A stretch of DNA of 20,963 nt from Shewanella sp. (lineage in GTDB: Bacteria; Pseudomonadota; Gammaproteobacteria; Enterobacterales; Shewanellaceae), in assembly GCA_004195335.1 (NCBI GenBank), contig SDWK01000240.1:1-20963 (forward strand). The letters are read 5' to 3'. This document shows positions 1 to 10,097 of this stretch, in pieces. The notes below the pieces were generated by a model that saw nothing but the letters and a program-made list of their open reading frames with translations, ran no database searches and was not told where the DNA came from. Position 1 is the first letter of the stretch; each line of letters opens with the position of its first letter. The translations under genes and the position numbers were made by a program.

Positions 1-1200
1 GCGTCTGATAAGAGTAATGAGCTGGCTCAGGAGCTCGATCTCGCCTCTAATGAACAAAGATTTAAAATAATAAATAAATCAATGGATTTAGATCTACCTC
101 TGGCGAGCGAAAGTATCAGGCTGGTTCAGGAAACCTCAGATCAGCGAGGGGTGCTTGTGTTTATGCCTATCTATGATGGTGAACCCGCGACGTTAAGCAA
201 GCGCCGTGAAAAGCTCTTAGGGTTCGTGCTCGGTGTATATCGAATCGGAGATATATTTGAGACTGCGGTAAGACATACCGGCGTGCAAGGGATTAATTTG
301 AGTTTAATTGATAATACCGGTATTAGTGCGGCTCAACTCTTTACCAATTTTGCTACGGAACAAGTTCAAGATAAGGCCTTGGCTGAATTTAATTACAGCA
401 AGCCCTTGCGCCGTTTCGGTGGACGGCAATGGACACTCGTGGCTACGCCTACCTTAGGTTATATCGCCGAACGTAGAAGCTTACTGCCTATGATGAGTGG
501 GAGTTTCTGCATCTTGTTTGTATTGCTTGCCGGTACGTATATCCATGTTGTTATAAAGCACTCGGTGCTTATTGAGGCGGACGTTCGTAAACGAACTCAC
601 GCTTTGCATAAGGCTAATCAGGAACTTGAGGATAACGCCCTTATCGATGGACTGACCAAGGTCGCTAATCGTCGCCAATTCGATGCTCAATTTGAGACTG
701 AGTGGCTGAGGGCTATTCGTGATGGCAGTGCTTTGTCATTGATTATGGTGGAGATCGATAACTTCAAGCTATACAAGGAGCATTATGGTGATGGTGTGGG
801 GGATCAATGTTTAAAGGAGGTGGCTAAGGAACTGTTGAATACATCGAGTAGAAATTCTGATCTGGTGGCTAGATTTGGTAGGGAGGAGTTTGCTATTTTG
901 CTGCCCAATACAGAAACCCCTGCTATTTTTGCCGATAAATGTCGCTCTAATGTAGAAAAGATTTATATCCCCTTCGAAGCTTCACCCGTTTCTGAATACC
1001 TCACCATTAGCTTGGGTGGGATGACTATCAAACCAACCCAAAGGTGCGACCCAAATGACTTTACCTCAAAGGTAATAGGTGCACTTATGAGTGCAAAGGA
1101 GTCGGGGGGAAATAGAGTCTGTGTTGACGATAAAGCCAACCAAGTTAATCCAGGCGATGTCATCGATTTTAAATCCCCCAGAGGCCACTCTCCGGAATGA
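1..1200 (+). CDS. CHASE-GGDEF membrane protein with degenerate GGDEF site (5' partial)
   Basis: The frame is open from base 1 to the TGA at 1198-1200, so the N-terminus and first membrane segment lie outside the window. Order seen: the end of a periplasmic CHASE domain (about residues 1-155, with GVYRIGD), a membrane segment (about 161-182), a short coiled linker, then a GGDEF domain (about 215-380). It is clearly paralogous to the next gene. The catalytic site has decayed: the signature reads GREEF (residues 293-297), the first metal-binding Asp is Glu (E251), and the guanine-contact Asn is Lys (K259). The inhibitory-site motif RxxD is present as RNSD (284-287). From the family, such a protein should make little or no c-di-GMP but might still bind it. 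The loss of activity is inferred. The reading frame is intact, so it is not an obvious pseudogene. Confidence 0.9.
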   Translation, partial: ASDKSNELAQELDLASNEQRFKIINKSMDLDLPLASESIRLVQETSDQRGVLVFMPIYDGEPATLSKRREKLLGFVLGVYRIGDIFETAVRHTGVQGINLSLIDNTGISAAQLFTNFATEQVQDKALAEFNYSKPLRRFGGRQWTLVATPTLGYIAERRSLLPMMSGSFCILFVLLAGTYIHVVIKHSVLIEADVRKRTHALHKANQELEDNALIDGLTKVANRRQFDAQFETEWLRAIRDGSALSLIMVEIDNFKLYKEHYGDGVGDQCLKEVAKELLNTSSRNSDLVARFGREEFAILLPNTETPAIFADKCRSNVEKIYIPFEASPVSEYLTISLGGMTIKPTQRCDPNDFTSKVIGALMSAKESGGNRVCVDDKANQVNPGDVIDFKSPRGHSPE

Positions 1201-1267
1201 CCCATTTACAGTGATTGATAATCGCACCGAGCTAAATACGACTTTTTTATGATGAGTATTATATTCT

Positions 1268-1297
1268 TTGACGAACAATATTTTCATCACATGTAAC
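1268..1297 (+). promoter_or_regulatory. Weak sigma-70-like promoter candidate
   Basis: TTGACG (1268-1273) is followed after 18 bases by TGTAAC (1292-1297), about 47 bases before the second CHASE-GGDEF gene. The -35 box is good and the -10 box matches only 4 of 6. If real, the second paralogue can be transcribed independently of the first. Confidence 0.25.
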
Positions 1298-1343
1298 AAA
1301 GTTGTTAACTTTCAACTCTTCTCTCGTGTAAGATGTAGGTTAG

Positions 1344-3017
<1,674 letters not shown>

Positions 3018-3029
<12 letters not shown>

Positions 3030-3052
3030 ACTGTGTAATTAGAGGCTTGTGA
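3018..3052. terminator. Inverted repeat over the stop codon, between convergent genes
   Basis: TCACAAGCCT (3018-3027) and AGGCTTGTGA (3043-3052) form a perfect 10-bp stem with a 15-base loop. The stem overlaps the stop codon of the CHASE-GGDEF gene (3027-3029) and sits between two convergent genes. It lacks a clear U-tract on either strand, so a terminator role is only plausible. Confidence 0.4.
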
Positions 3053-3086
3053 TGTGTGATTTCACTTTAACCTACAAAATCAATGG

Positions 3087-4358
3087 CTAATCTGTGATAG
3101 CGTTCTTCTTAACGCGCTTTACTATCAGCCTTTCAACTATGCTCGATAAGATGAACATCAACAGATACCCACTTCCCAAAGCTAAGATCACCGCAACGAC
3201 ATTATCTGTGATTCGGCTGTAGATATAGTAACTACCAATGAGAGCTCCGATTCCACTGAGCCTGATGATCAAACTCTGAGTAAATAGCCCGTGAGCCTTA
3301 ATGAAGGCTAATTGATAGGCATTGAGCATCATAAATACAAAAAACATGGAGAAATGCATCAAGACGGGGGCGGCCTTGCTGTACTGAGGTGGAAATACCC
3401 AGCTGACTATCTCGTGACTAAAGCACAGCATAATCGTAAAGAAGCTGGCACCTATGATAATGGCAAGCTTATATACCCAGAGCTTTATCTGTTTTATCTG
3501 TTCAAGGTCGTTTTTACGGACACAGACCGCGAGCTCGGGAAACACAAATCGGTATATAGGGAAGACAAATAACAGGGTCAGATAAGCGATGATGGGCCGT
3601 ACGACAACCTGAAAGTCACCGAGCTCATCGATGCTGAAATGACCAATGGTCAATAGGACGGTAATATAGATCATCAAGATACTTGCCCCCGCTTCGAGTG
3701 AAGCGGTAAAGCTCTTCTTCACAAAGTTGCGCAGACCAGGATCCAGGTTTACTGAGGCTAAGGGTGTGGTTGCGACCTGTTTTCGTCGATTGATAAACAT
3801 AAAGCCAGCCATTGCGGTAGAGGAGAGCATTAAGCTGAAAAATAGCGAAGCAATGGCGGTCTGTTGTAGCAGGTAGAAGCAAGCCAGAAAGATCACCACC
3901 TGACTCAAAGGTTCCATCCAGGTGACTTTATTGGAGATGGTATACATACGGTACATGGCTATTTGATTGGTAAAATAGACCTTAAACCCCATCCCTAAGA
4001 TGATCCCGACCAAGTGAAAGTATTCCACATCGATATGCAATCTATGTTTTATGTAAGGCAGCACGACTCCCCAGGTGAGCAGTACCATCGCGATTAAGGT
4101 GTAGCGAAATATATTGGTGATATCTCTATCATTTTGAGTCTGGGAATAGCTCACCACCATGGAGGAGCGAAAACCTGTCATCAGGATCAGTGACAAAGAG
4201 ATGATATCGACGACGGTGTGATAGAGCGCGAGATCCTCTTTGGCAACCCACTGAGCTAACCAAATTTTAAATCCAAAGCCAATCGTTATACTCACGAGCG
4301 TTGCCCATATACCGGCAATAAAAGCCCGCTTTACTCGTTCGATTGAGGTGTCTTGCAT
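3087..4358 (-). CDS. Polysaccharide flippase-like membrane protein (MOP/Wzx superfamily)
   Basis: This is a 423-residue polytopic protein with about 12 hydrophobic segments over its whole length. The arrangement fits the oligosaccharide flippase branch (Wzx-like) of the MOP exporter superfamily, which moves lipid-linked glycans across the inner membrane. The N-terminus (RVKRAFIAGIWATLVSITIG) and the central gap before the second half (RNFVKKSFTASLEAGASIL) fit the two-half MOP layout. The start is set at the ATG at 4356-4358 because AAGGA lies five bases upstream. The frame runs 24 codons further to a TTG at 4428-4430, which has no ribosome site. No glycosyltransferase, polymerase or other glycan gene is adjacent, so it is an orphan and its substrate is unknown. 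Assignment is from overall topology, not from a diagnostic motif. Confidence 0.75.
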   Translation of the reverse strand: MQDTSIERVKRAFIAGIWATLVSITIGFGFKIWLAQWVAKEDLALYHTVVDIISLSLILMTGFRSSMVVSYSQTQNDRDITNIFRYTLIAMVLLTWGVVLPYIKHRLHIDVEYFHLVGIILGMGFKVYFTNQIAMYRMYTISNKVTWMEPLSQVVIFLACFYLLQQTAIASLFFSLMLSSTAMAGFMFINRRKQVATTPLASVNLDPGLRNFVKKSFTASLEAGASILMIYITVLLTIGHFSIDELGDFQVVVRPIIAYLTLLFVFPIYRFVFPELAVCVRKNDLEQIKQIKLWVYKLAIIIGASFFTIMLCFSHEIVSWVFPPQYSKAAPVLMHFSMFFVFMMLNAYQLAFIKAHGLFTQSLIIRLSGIGALIGSYYIYSRITDNVVAVILALGSGYLLMFILSSIVERLIVKRVKKNAITD

Positions 4359-4536
4359 GGTGGTCCTTGATGAGTGAGAAGCTAAAAGTAAGAGTTGAGA
4401 GGAAAAAGAGGTTTTAATCCTAACGTGCAATGAATATCGTCAACAGCGCCAGATCGCAAAGATGTGACGCGGGCTTCTTCCTATGAAATCTTTACCCTTT
4501 TGCGTGAACTTTTGTTATGTGTGAGTTAAGCAAGGT

Positions 4537-4565
4537 AATGAAATAGCTCTAGGGGCTGTTTCATT
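4537..4565 (+). other. Long inverted repeat in the leader of the EEP gene
   Basis: AATGAAATAGC (4537-4547) and GCTGTTTCATT (4555-4565) pair over 11 positions, one of them a U-G wobble, around a seven-base loop. It ends 47 bases before the chosen TTG start. It could be a leader hairpin or an operator. No U-tract follows, so it does not look like a standard terminator. Confidence 0.4.
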
Positions 4566-4612
4566 GTAATCTAATCCTATTCAATTAGTTGTCATTGACT
4601 AAAGGTTCCTGC

Positions 4613-5689
4613 TTGCATATTAAACCGCCTAACAGCTCGGATGCGTCAGAGCTTATTAAGATAGCCACCTTCAATCTGTTCAACTTCATTGAGCCGCCAG
4701 GGGCATTTTATGAATTTGAGAATATCTATACTCAGGAGCAGTGGCAGAAGAAGCTAGATTGGATCGCGACTTACATTAATGAGCACCAGCCTGATGTCAT
4801 TGGGTTTCAGGAGGTATTTACCCCAGCCGCCCTGGCGCAATTAACCAAGCGTTGCGGGCTGGAATACTTTGCCGTGTTAGATGCCCCCGAAGTTGTCGAT
4901 GACTTTATCTATAGCAAGCCCGTCGTGGCCTTAGCATCGCGTTATCCCATCACCGAGGTTCACAATGTCACCGTGGATGATGACTGGGCATCCATGATGG
5001 GGCTACAGGATGACTTTGGTTTTAGTCGAAAACCATTAAGGGCAACCATCTCTTTGCCCAAATTAGGGTCCTGCGATTGCTACGTGGTGCACTTTAAATC
5101 TAAACGTCCACTTTTTGATGCTCAAGCGCTGAACGGGCTGGCGAAACTCCCAACGGGGTCACTTGGTGGAAATGTCGGCCAGCTGCTCTCCATAGAGGCA
5201 TTGGGTCAATGGGGCTCGAGCATACAAAGAGGCAGCGAGGCTGCGCTGCTGCGTTATGCTATGGTCGATCGCCGCACTCAAACGGGCAATCCCATGGTAT
5301 TAATGGGAGACTTTAATGATATGTTAAGTGACGGAGTACTGGCCGCTCTGACCTCTGTAGATACCCGGATTAAACCTGACCCTCAGCAGGGAGAGATAGA
5401 GCACCAACTGCGAGACCATAGGCTTAAAGATGCTTATGAGCTCTATCAATCGGGTCAGTACAGCCTCTCCTGCCAACAACGGCCAGCAACGCATTATTAC
5501 TTTGCTAAAGGGTCCGTGCTGGATTACATCTTACTTTCGAGTGAGTTTGATATCAAAAATAGTCGCAGTTTGGCCGAGGTGGGCAGGTATGAGACCTATG
5601 ACAGGCATCTCATCAACCCAAGGTTTGAGCGCGACAGTCAGAGTACTGACCACGCACCTGTGATGATAACCATCTCAATTCGCCACTAA
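4613..5689 (+). CDS. Endonuclease/exonuclease/phosphatase (EEP) family protein
   Basis: This is a 358-residue protein with the EEP (DNase I/sphingomyelinase-like) fold, whose members hydrolyse phosphodiester or phosphomonoester bonds with Mg2+. The motifs occur in order: ATFNLFNF near the N-terminus (metal/substrate Asn, N21), FQEVF (metal Glu, E67), VVHFKSKR, MGDFND (D233, N235), and STDHAP at the C-terminus (D346, H347). All the usual catalytic residues are therefore present. No signal peptide or membrane segment is visible. The start is uncertain: the TTG at 4613 has AAAGG seven bases upstream, while the in-frame TTG at 4589 has no ribosome site. An outer-membrane barrel gene follows on the same strand after 124 bases. 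The substrate (DNA, inositol phosphate or lipid) cannot be told from the sequence. Confidence 0.88.
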   Translation: MHIKPPNSSDASELIKIATFNLFNFIEPPGAFYEFENIYTQEQWQKKLDWIATYINEHQPDVIGFQEVFTPAALAQLTKRCGLEYFAVLDAPEVVDDFIYSKPVVALASRYPITEVHNVTVDDDWASMMGLQDDFGFSRKPLRATISLPKLGSCDCYVVHFKSKRPLFDAQALNGLAKLPTGSLGGNVGQLLSIEALGQWGSSIQRGSEAALLRYAMVDRRTQTGNPMVLMGDFNDMLSDGVLAALTSVDTRIKPDPQQGEIEHQLRDHRLKDAYELYQSGQYSLSCQQRPATHYYFAKGSVLDYILLSSEFDIKNSRSLAEVGRYETYDRHLINPRFERDSQSTDHAPVMITISIRH

Positions 5690-5813
5690 TTTATTTGTGT
5701 TTTCTGCATATCGGTTGCGCTCCATATGCGACTGTGGCAAGTTGAATAATTAAGCTTTTATCAGTTTTTTGTCGTTAACATATCATTGTTACTGAAAGGA
5801 TTTCGGAGTACTT

Positions 5814-7145
5814 ATGGGTAATGGAAAGGTTATTGGCTCTGTTTGCACCGGCATCTTGTTGTGTGGCTATATTTTCCTCGGTCAACTGCAGGCCGCACCG
5901 GCAGCAAATGTAAAAGCATCGGTCAACCGTACCGAAACTCCGGATCGGGTAAAAGAGCGTCTGATTTTGCCCTATCTGTTTAGTACCGAATCTATGGGGC
6001 TAAATTTTGGTGTCGGCGGCATGCTCAGTGGTTACTATCAAGACCAAATGACCATAGGGGGGACCGTATTCGGTGGCGAGGTGAGTAAGGCGGTCGGAGG
6101 TGGTGTATGGAACTTTAAATTGCCCCACACCGAGCGCCTTTATCTCAGTGTTTATGGAATGCTAGGTTATTACCCGGATCAGCGAGCCTATACCGGTAGC
6201 GGTATCACACCGACACCCGAGGCTATCCCTTTACCCGGCAGCAATGATTCAATCAATACTCAATATCTTCAAGCCGATGGGGCCTCAAATTGGTTCGATA
6301 TCAAGTTAGAGTACACCTTGCCTATCGGTGCCACAGCCGACAGAGGTTTAGTTGAATATAAGCTTAAGAACGGACTACTCATCTCGCCGCCCAGTGGTGG
6401 GGAGGCGTGGAACCCTTTGGAAAGTGGCGCCACGGTATTGGTGCTTCGCCAGTTCAATCGTTATCAAAGCTTCGAATTTGAAGAGGGGGATCTGGATGGC
6501 ACGGTGCACGCCATCGAATTGGGTCTGCTCTATGATAATACCGATTTTTCAATTAACCCCTCTACGGGTAGCAGTCAATATTTCTCGATTTCCCATGATG
6601 CAGCCTGGCTCGACTCCGATCACGAGTGGACTTTTATTAACCTCGATATGAGTAAGTACTTTTCCTTTGGAGAGTCAGAGTATGCCCATCAAAGAATATT
6701 GGCCCTCAACTTCTGGACCGGATACTCACCTTCCTGGTCATTAGAGTATGCTGAGGATGGTAGCAGGATGGTGGAAGATAATGCACCCTATAATGAGGCT
6801 GCAACCTTGGGGGGCTTCTATCGGATGCGGGGGTTCGATCAGAATCGTTTCCATGATAAGGCCGTCATCTATGGTAGCGCCGAATATCGATACACCCTGA
6901 AGTCTAACCCCGTTGAGGATGTGAACTGGCTTAAATTTCTTAAGCTTGACTGGTTTCAGCTGGTGGGATTTGTCGAGGCGGGTAGGGTCGGTGCCGAATA
7001 TAGTGCAGATGAGCTGCTGGCGGATATGAAGTTCGATTTTGGCGTATCCTTAAGGGCGTTAATGGCGGGGCTGGTCATCAGGACCGATATCGCTCACTCC
7101 AACGAAGGAACAAACACTTGGGTGATGGTCGATCACCCCTTTTAA
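5814..7145 (+). CDS. Omp85/BamA-type outer-membrane barrel without POTRA domains
   Basis: This 443-residue protein starts with a signal peptide (hydrophobic about residues 7-24, cleavage likely near QLQA-AP). It then consists of alternating beta-strand-like segments up to a C-terminal Phe (VMVDHPF), as in outer-membrane barrels. The segment YRMRGF (residues 336-341) matches the conserved (V/M)RGF loop-6 motif of the Omp85 superfamily, followed by the usual AEYRYTL strand. There are only about 30 residues between the signal peptide and the barrel, so there is no room for POTRA domains. The length fits a bare 16-strand barrel (bacterial surface antigen D15 type). GGAG lies five bases before the ATG. 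Neighbours on the same strand are an EEP-fold protein upstream and a zinc-ribbon protein 57 bases downstream. Its role is unknown: transport of a substrate or membrane insertion are both possible. Confidence 0.85.
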   Translation: MGNGKVIGSVCTGILLCGYIFLGQLQAAPAANVKASVNRTETPDRVKERLILPYLFSTESMGLNFGVGGMLSGYYQDQMTIGGTVFGGEVSKAVGGGVWNFKLPHTERLYLSVYGMLGYYPDQRAYTGSGITPTPEAIPLPGSNDSINTQYLQADGASNWFDIKLEYTLPIGATADRGLVEYKLKNGLLISPPSGGEAWNPLESGATVLVLRQFNRYQSFEFEEGDLDGTVHAIELGLLYDNTDFSINPSTGSSQYFSISHDAAWLDSDHEWTFINLDMSKYFSFGESEYAHQRILALNFWTGYSPSWSLEYAEDGSRMVEDNAPYNEAATLGGFYRMRGFDQNRFHDKAVIYGSAEYRYTLKSNPVEDVNWLKFLKLDWFQLVGFVEAGRVGAEYSADELLADMKFDFGVSLRALMAGLVIRTDIAHSNEGTNTWVMVDHPF

Positions 7146-7202
7146 CTGGTGAGCATCAGATACACACTTAACTTATGCAATTCTTAACCTTGAGTCGACA
7201 CC

Positions 7203-8126
7203 ATGCTTGATGCCATTTGTATGTTTGATGAAGATAAGCCTGTCACCTATTCGGTGTTCAAGTTTCAAAAGCTTAGCGATACGGATATCGAACGATATCG
7301 GCAATCGCTTATCTGCCCTGAGTGTCATGGGAAAGCTTACTATCGTAAGGCCTCGCTTGACGGTAAAGCCGCTTGTTTCGGCTCCCGCTATCATCAGGCA
7401 AACTGCAAAGAGTTTAAACCTTCACAGGCCAAAGCCAGGGAAGAGCAAGATGCTGTCGAGGTTAATCAGCTGGTGGTTGATAGTGACGCCTTGATCATCG
7501 ATTTCACCAGACGTCCTTCTATTCATGGATCTAAGGCGAGTGCTAAACCTGTCTCTAAGGAAAAGTCGCTACAAGCTGATCAGGGTCAGAGTGAGATAAG
7601 AGAGAGTGATGAGGCTTACAGCATCGTTGCTGAGAGTGCCAAAGACGATAACAGCAAGACTGAAAACAAGAGTCAACCAAACTTAACGGACGATAAGCGA
7701 GTTTCAACTCAAGGGCTGGAGAAGCTTCTTCATAGCCTGCTCAGAGGTAGCGAACTGGCTGAGTCAGAGCTTTGGGTGTATACCGATGATAAGTACCGCT
7801 GGCGAGCAAAAAACCTTTTCGTAAACTTTGCCGATGCAGAGCCAACAGAAAATGGGGCGCCACGTATGTATTGGGGCACAGTATCCCATATCGATAAGGC
7901 GATGCAGTGGCTGAACCCCTCAGATAGTCGGGATGTCGGTATTCCCATCGAAGAGTTTCAGACAAGTTTATTCAACAGGTTCAACATCAAAGATCGCCGG
8001 GATATCGAAGGTGCGGGCATTATCCTTTTTGGAAAGTGCTTCTGGAATAAGGATAAAACGAGAAAAATCATTCAGCTGTGGGGAAAAGACATCAGTCGGG
8101 TATTTATCTCGAAACTTGACGATTAA
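7203..8126 (+). CDS. Unrecognised protein with N-terminal zinc ribbon
   Basis: I do not recognise this 307-residue protein. Near the N-terminus, C38-P-E-C41 followed by C58, H64 and C68 suggests a zinc-ribbon or treble-clef site (CxxC...HxxxC). A low-complexity, Ser/Lys/Asp/Glu-rich linker (about residues 78-165) looks disordered. A folded C-terminal domain (about 170-307) is rich in Trp and aromatic residues. No signal peptide is present, so it should be cytoplasmic. The zinc site and Lys/Arg content allow nucleic-acid binding, but no catalytic motif was found. The ATG at 7203 has only a weak GAG upstream, and the ATG at 7221 is an alternative. It lies 57 bases after the Omp85-like gene on the same strand and may be cotranscribed. 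Confidence 0.8.
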   Translation: MLDAICMFDEDKPVTYSVFKFQKLSDTDIERYRQSLICPECHGKAYYRKASLDGKAACFGSRYHQANCKEFKPSQAKAREEQDAVEVNQLVVDSDALIIDFTRRPSIHGSKASAKPVSKEKSLQADQGQSEIRESDEAYSIVAESAKDDNSKTENKSQPNLTDDKRVSTQGLEKLLHSLLRGSELAESELWVYTDDKYRWRAKNLFVNFADAEPTENGAPRMYWGTVSHIDKAMQWLNPSDSRDVGIPIEEFQTSLFNRFNIKDRRDIEGAGIILFGKCFWNKDKTRKIIQLWGKDISRVFISKLDD

Positions 8127-8466
8127 GCTGCCAGGCAGCGTTTGGCTTTGCAAAATGAAAACTCACCAGCAAAGGTGAGTGGCAAAATGAGAAACTGTGT
8201 CGCTGATTATATCCTTGGCCTAATCTGACATCATGAGCCTGCTATTTATCAGCCCGATTTTATCAAAATTTTAATGCTTAACTCATCTCAATAAAAACAG
8301 CCGCTTATCCCGACTTATTCCTCGTGTTTCCTTGTCGTATGTCGGTGCACATCGAGAGGCTTGGTGTCGTTTGGCTTGCTTGGCATAGTAAATGCTTTTA
8401 TCTGGGTACTGGTTAGCATTCACAAGTCTCACTTGAGGTGCTAATGAATAACCTGAGGAACAGTTT
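8127..8466. other. Intergenic stretch of 340 bases
   Basis: No convincing gene lies here. The stretch holds a small hairpin at its 5' end (8161-8180) and otherwise mixed sequence leading into the good ribosome site of the next small gene. No clear promoter was identified. Confidence 0.6.
8161..8180. terminator. Hairpin after the zinc-ribbon gene
   Basis: ACTCACC and GGTGAGT form a perfect 7-bp stem around a six-base loop, 34 bases after the stop codon. It is flanked on both sides by direct copies of GCAAAATGA. There is no U-tract on the plus strand, so it may be a processed 3' end or a weak terminator. Confidence 0.35.
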
Positions 8467-8670
8467 ATGTCTTATACCGCCCCCATGCCCAAACAGCTAA
8501 ACTTTACGATTAACCAATATCTCTATCAAACCTCTAACCATTATCGTTGCAGAGTCGACTACGTCATTAGGCTACTCGCGAGTAATGAGCTAGCCGCCAA
8601 TTTTCAATGTCTTAATTATAAGGCGGATATCATTAATGAAGAGAAAGACTTTGTGCTTGGTTATAACTAA
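8467..8670 (+). CDS. Small hypothetical protein, 67 residues
   Basis: I do not recognise this protein. It is supported mainly by a strong ribosome site (GAGGA seven bases before the ATG) and by a clean reading frame with ordinary codon use. The predicted product is soluble, with several Tyr and Asn residues and two Cys. The central stretch (YRCRVDYVIRLLASNELAAN) looks helical. No signal peptide, membrane segment or DNA-binding motif is evident. It stands alone between two gene-poor stretches. Confidence 0.6.
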   Translation: MSYTAPMPKQLNFTINQYLYQTSNHYRCRVDYVIRLLASNELAANFQCLNYKADIINEEKDFVLGYN

Positions 8671-9222
8671 ATCTCAATGATGTGAAATAGAGGGACGAGG
8701 AACACAGAGGCGAGGAGCTAGGTATCCGGGAACCAGCTTCAAGCGCCTTGGATTCCGTACAAGTTCGTGCCTCACTTTATGAAATGACGAAATCATGAGG
8801 ATTCGTTCGAGCCCTCAATTTATCCAATGACGATCCCATCAAGATGTGTGTGTCCTATTAAAAGAAGGAAGCTTTTAATTAAGGAACAGAGAAAGCTTTT
8901 ATCTAGCTGACGAGATGATGACATTCCCTCACCCCGTTTTTTTGTTTAAAACAGAGGAATACTCTGCTAATTCCCATTCACTCGTCACTCATGCTTATCA
9001 ACCTGACTTTTTATAATAGTTAACGCGTATATTCACTCTGTTGCAGTGAGTTAACCTATTGGACTGTAAAGTTAAAATCCGAAATTATTTGAAACCATCG
9101 CTGGATGTTTACTGCTCAGTGAGATACCTTTATTGCCAATATTTTTGACACCCATCGATACGACCTGTTCTTTACCTGCACGAGTCTATCTTGAGCCGAT
9201 TATGGTTTGCCATGGAGAACTT
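8671..9222. other. Intergenic stretch of about 550 bases
   Basis: No supported gene. From the 5' end: a purine-rich segment containing AGGAGCTAGG (8713-8722), which resembles the heptad repeat at 14556-14590; two copies of AAGCTTTTA 24 bases apart (8869 and 8893); and an isolated TATAAT (9012-9017) with no good -35 partner. The frame of the next gene extends back to a TTG at 9133, but that start has no ribosome site. Confidence 0.5.
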
Positions 9223-9705
9223 ATGTCTTCAAATTTAGTTAAGCTAGCCGTCACCACCTGTACCCTCTTAGCTATGGGTAGTGGGATCGGGATTATCACG
9301 TATCTTAATTCTGAGCATAGTGAAAACAATGAACACTTACTTCCCTTAGTCGTCGGGTCTTGGGTCAAGATCCCCGGTTTTTGTGAAGGAAAAACGGTTT
9401 ATCTCGAGCAGATGGATATATTAAATAAGCAGTCGATGACGAAGAAAGGGGAGACCTTGAAGATCGTCAATTTTAAGTTGACCAATACCTCCCCCATAAA
9501 TCTTACCTGTAAGCCCATAGGTGAGGTGGAACTGTTTGCTCAAACCTCATTTGTTGCCGACAAGTTTTCCCGTTTTTATGTGGGGAAAGTCTCGGGCTAT
9601 ACCGTAATGAAAGAGGTGAGTCCTACCGGACAGTTGTGGTTAAAGCTTGATACCCGATTGCAAAAGAAGCTTCAAGCAATGAATAAAGTGAATAACAGAA
9701 TGTGA
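9223..9705 (+). CDS. Hypothetical membrane-anchored or exported protein, 160 residues
   Basis: I do not recognise this protein. The ATG at 9223 is chosen because GGAG lies five bases upstream. An earlier in-frame TTG at 9133 would add 30 residues without a ribosome site. A hydrophobic segment (about residues 8-28) acts as a signal peptide or N-terminal anchor, and the remaining 130 residues would then be periplasmic. Two Cys in that part (C54, C96) could form a disulfide. The later part looks beta-rich (KIVNFKLTNTSPINLTC, GEVELFAQTSF), and the C-terminus is Lys-rich. It lies about 390 bases before the HD-GYP gene on the same strand, but nothing links the two functionally. Confidence 0.65.
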   Translation: MSSNLVKLAVTTCTLLAMGSGIGIITYLNSEHSENNEHLLPLVVGSWVKIPGFCEGKTVYLEQMDILNKQSMTKKGETLKIVNFKLTNTSPINLTCKPIGEVELFAQTSFVADKFSRFYVGKVSGYTVMKEVSPTGQLWLKLDTRLQKKLQAMNKVNNRM

Positions 9706-10097
9706 ATATAGTGCCCCACTTTATTGAATTCAGGCTGGTGTAGAGGGGGATCGGGTGGGTGCTTATTCGTGCACTCATAGATACTACCTGAAAGTCTTTT
9801 TCTCAACGCTATTCCTCTATTCGACCTGCAAATGGATCCATGTTCAGAACTCTCAGTCTAGAACCATAATAGAAATTCCAATTTCATCAGGGCTCAATAC
9901 CTAGGCATTCTCTCCTTGTTCTATTTAACCTGAGTTAATATTCAATTTATAGCTCATTTAATTACTCCTAATTAGGTATTAGGCTTATTGGCTTAAAACT
10001 ACTTTGTGAGCTAGATTTAAAGGGTCGAAATCGATCCTTTTAAGGTGCTCGATTGCTAGCAAAATGGAAGTAATACCACAAGGATAGGGAGCGGAGC
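9706..10097. other. Intergenic stretch of about 390 bases before the HD-GYP gene
   Basis: No gene. It holds the palindrome CCTAATTAGG (9967-9976), which could be an operator. It also holds a hairpin, AAAGGGTC (10019-10026) with GATCCTTT (10033-10040) including one G-U pair, between the palindrome and the HD-GYP start. The hairpin could end upstream transcription or fold in the HD-GYP leader. Confidence 0.4.

Noticed and set aside
4359..4430. N-terminal extension of the flippase from a TTG start
   Set aside because: The TTG has no ribosome site, while the ATG at 4356-4358 has AAGGA at ideal spacing and gives the usual MOP N-terminus.
5814..5895. Possible lipoprotein signal (LLCG) in the Omp85-like protein
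   Set aside because: The residue before Cys is Leu, which does not fit a lipobox, and the hydrophobic stretch continues past it. A normal signal peptide ending near QLQA fits better.
9012..9017. Promoter at an isolated TATAAT
   Set aside because: No acceptable -35 hexamer lies 16-18 bases upstream and there is no extended -10, so it is mentioned only as a sequence feature.
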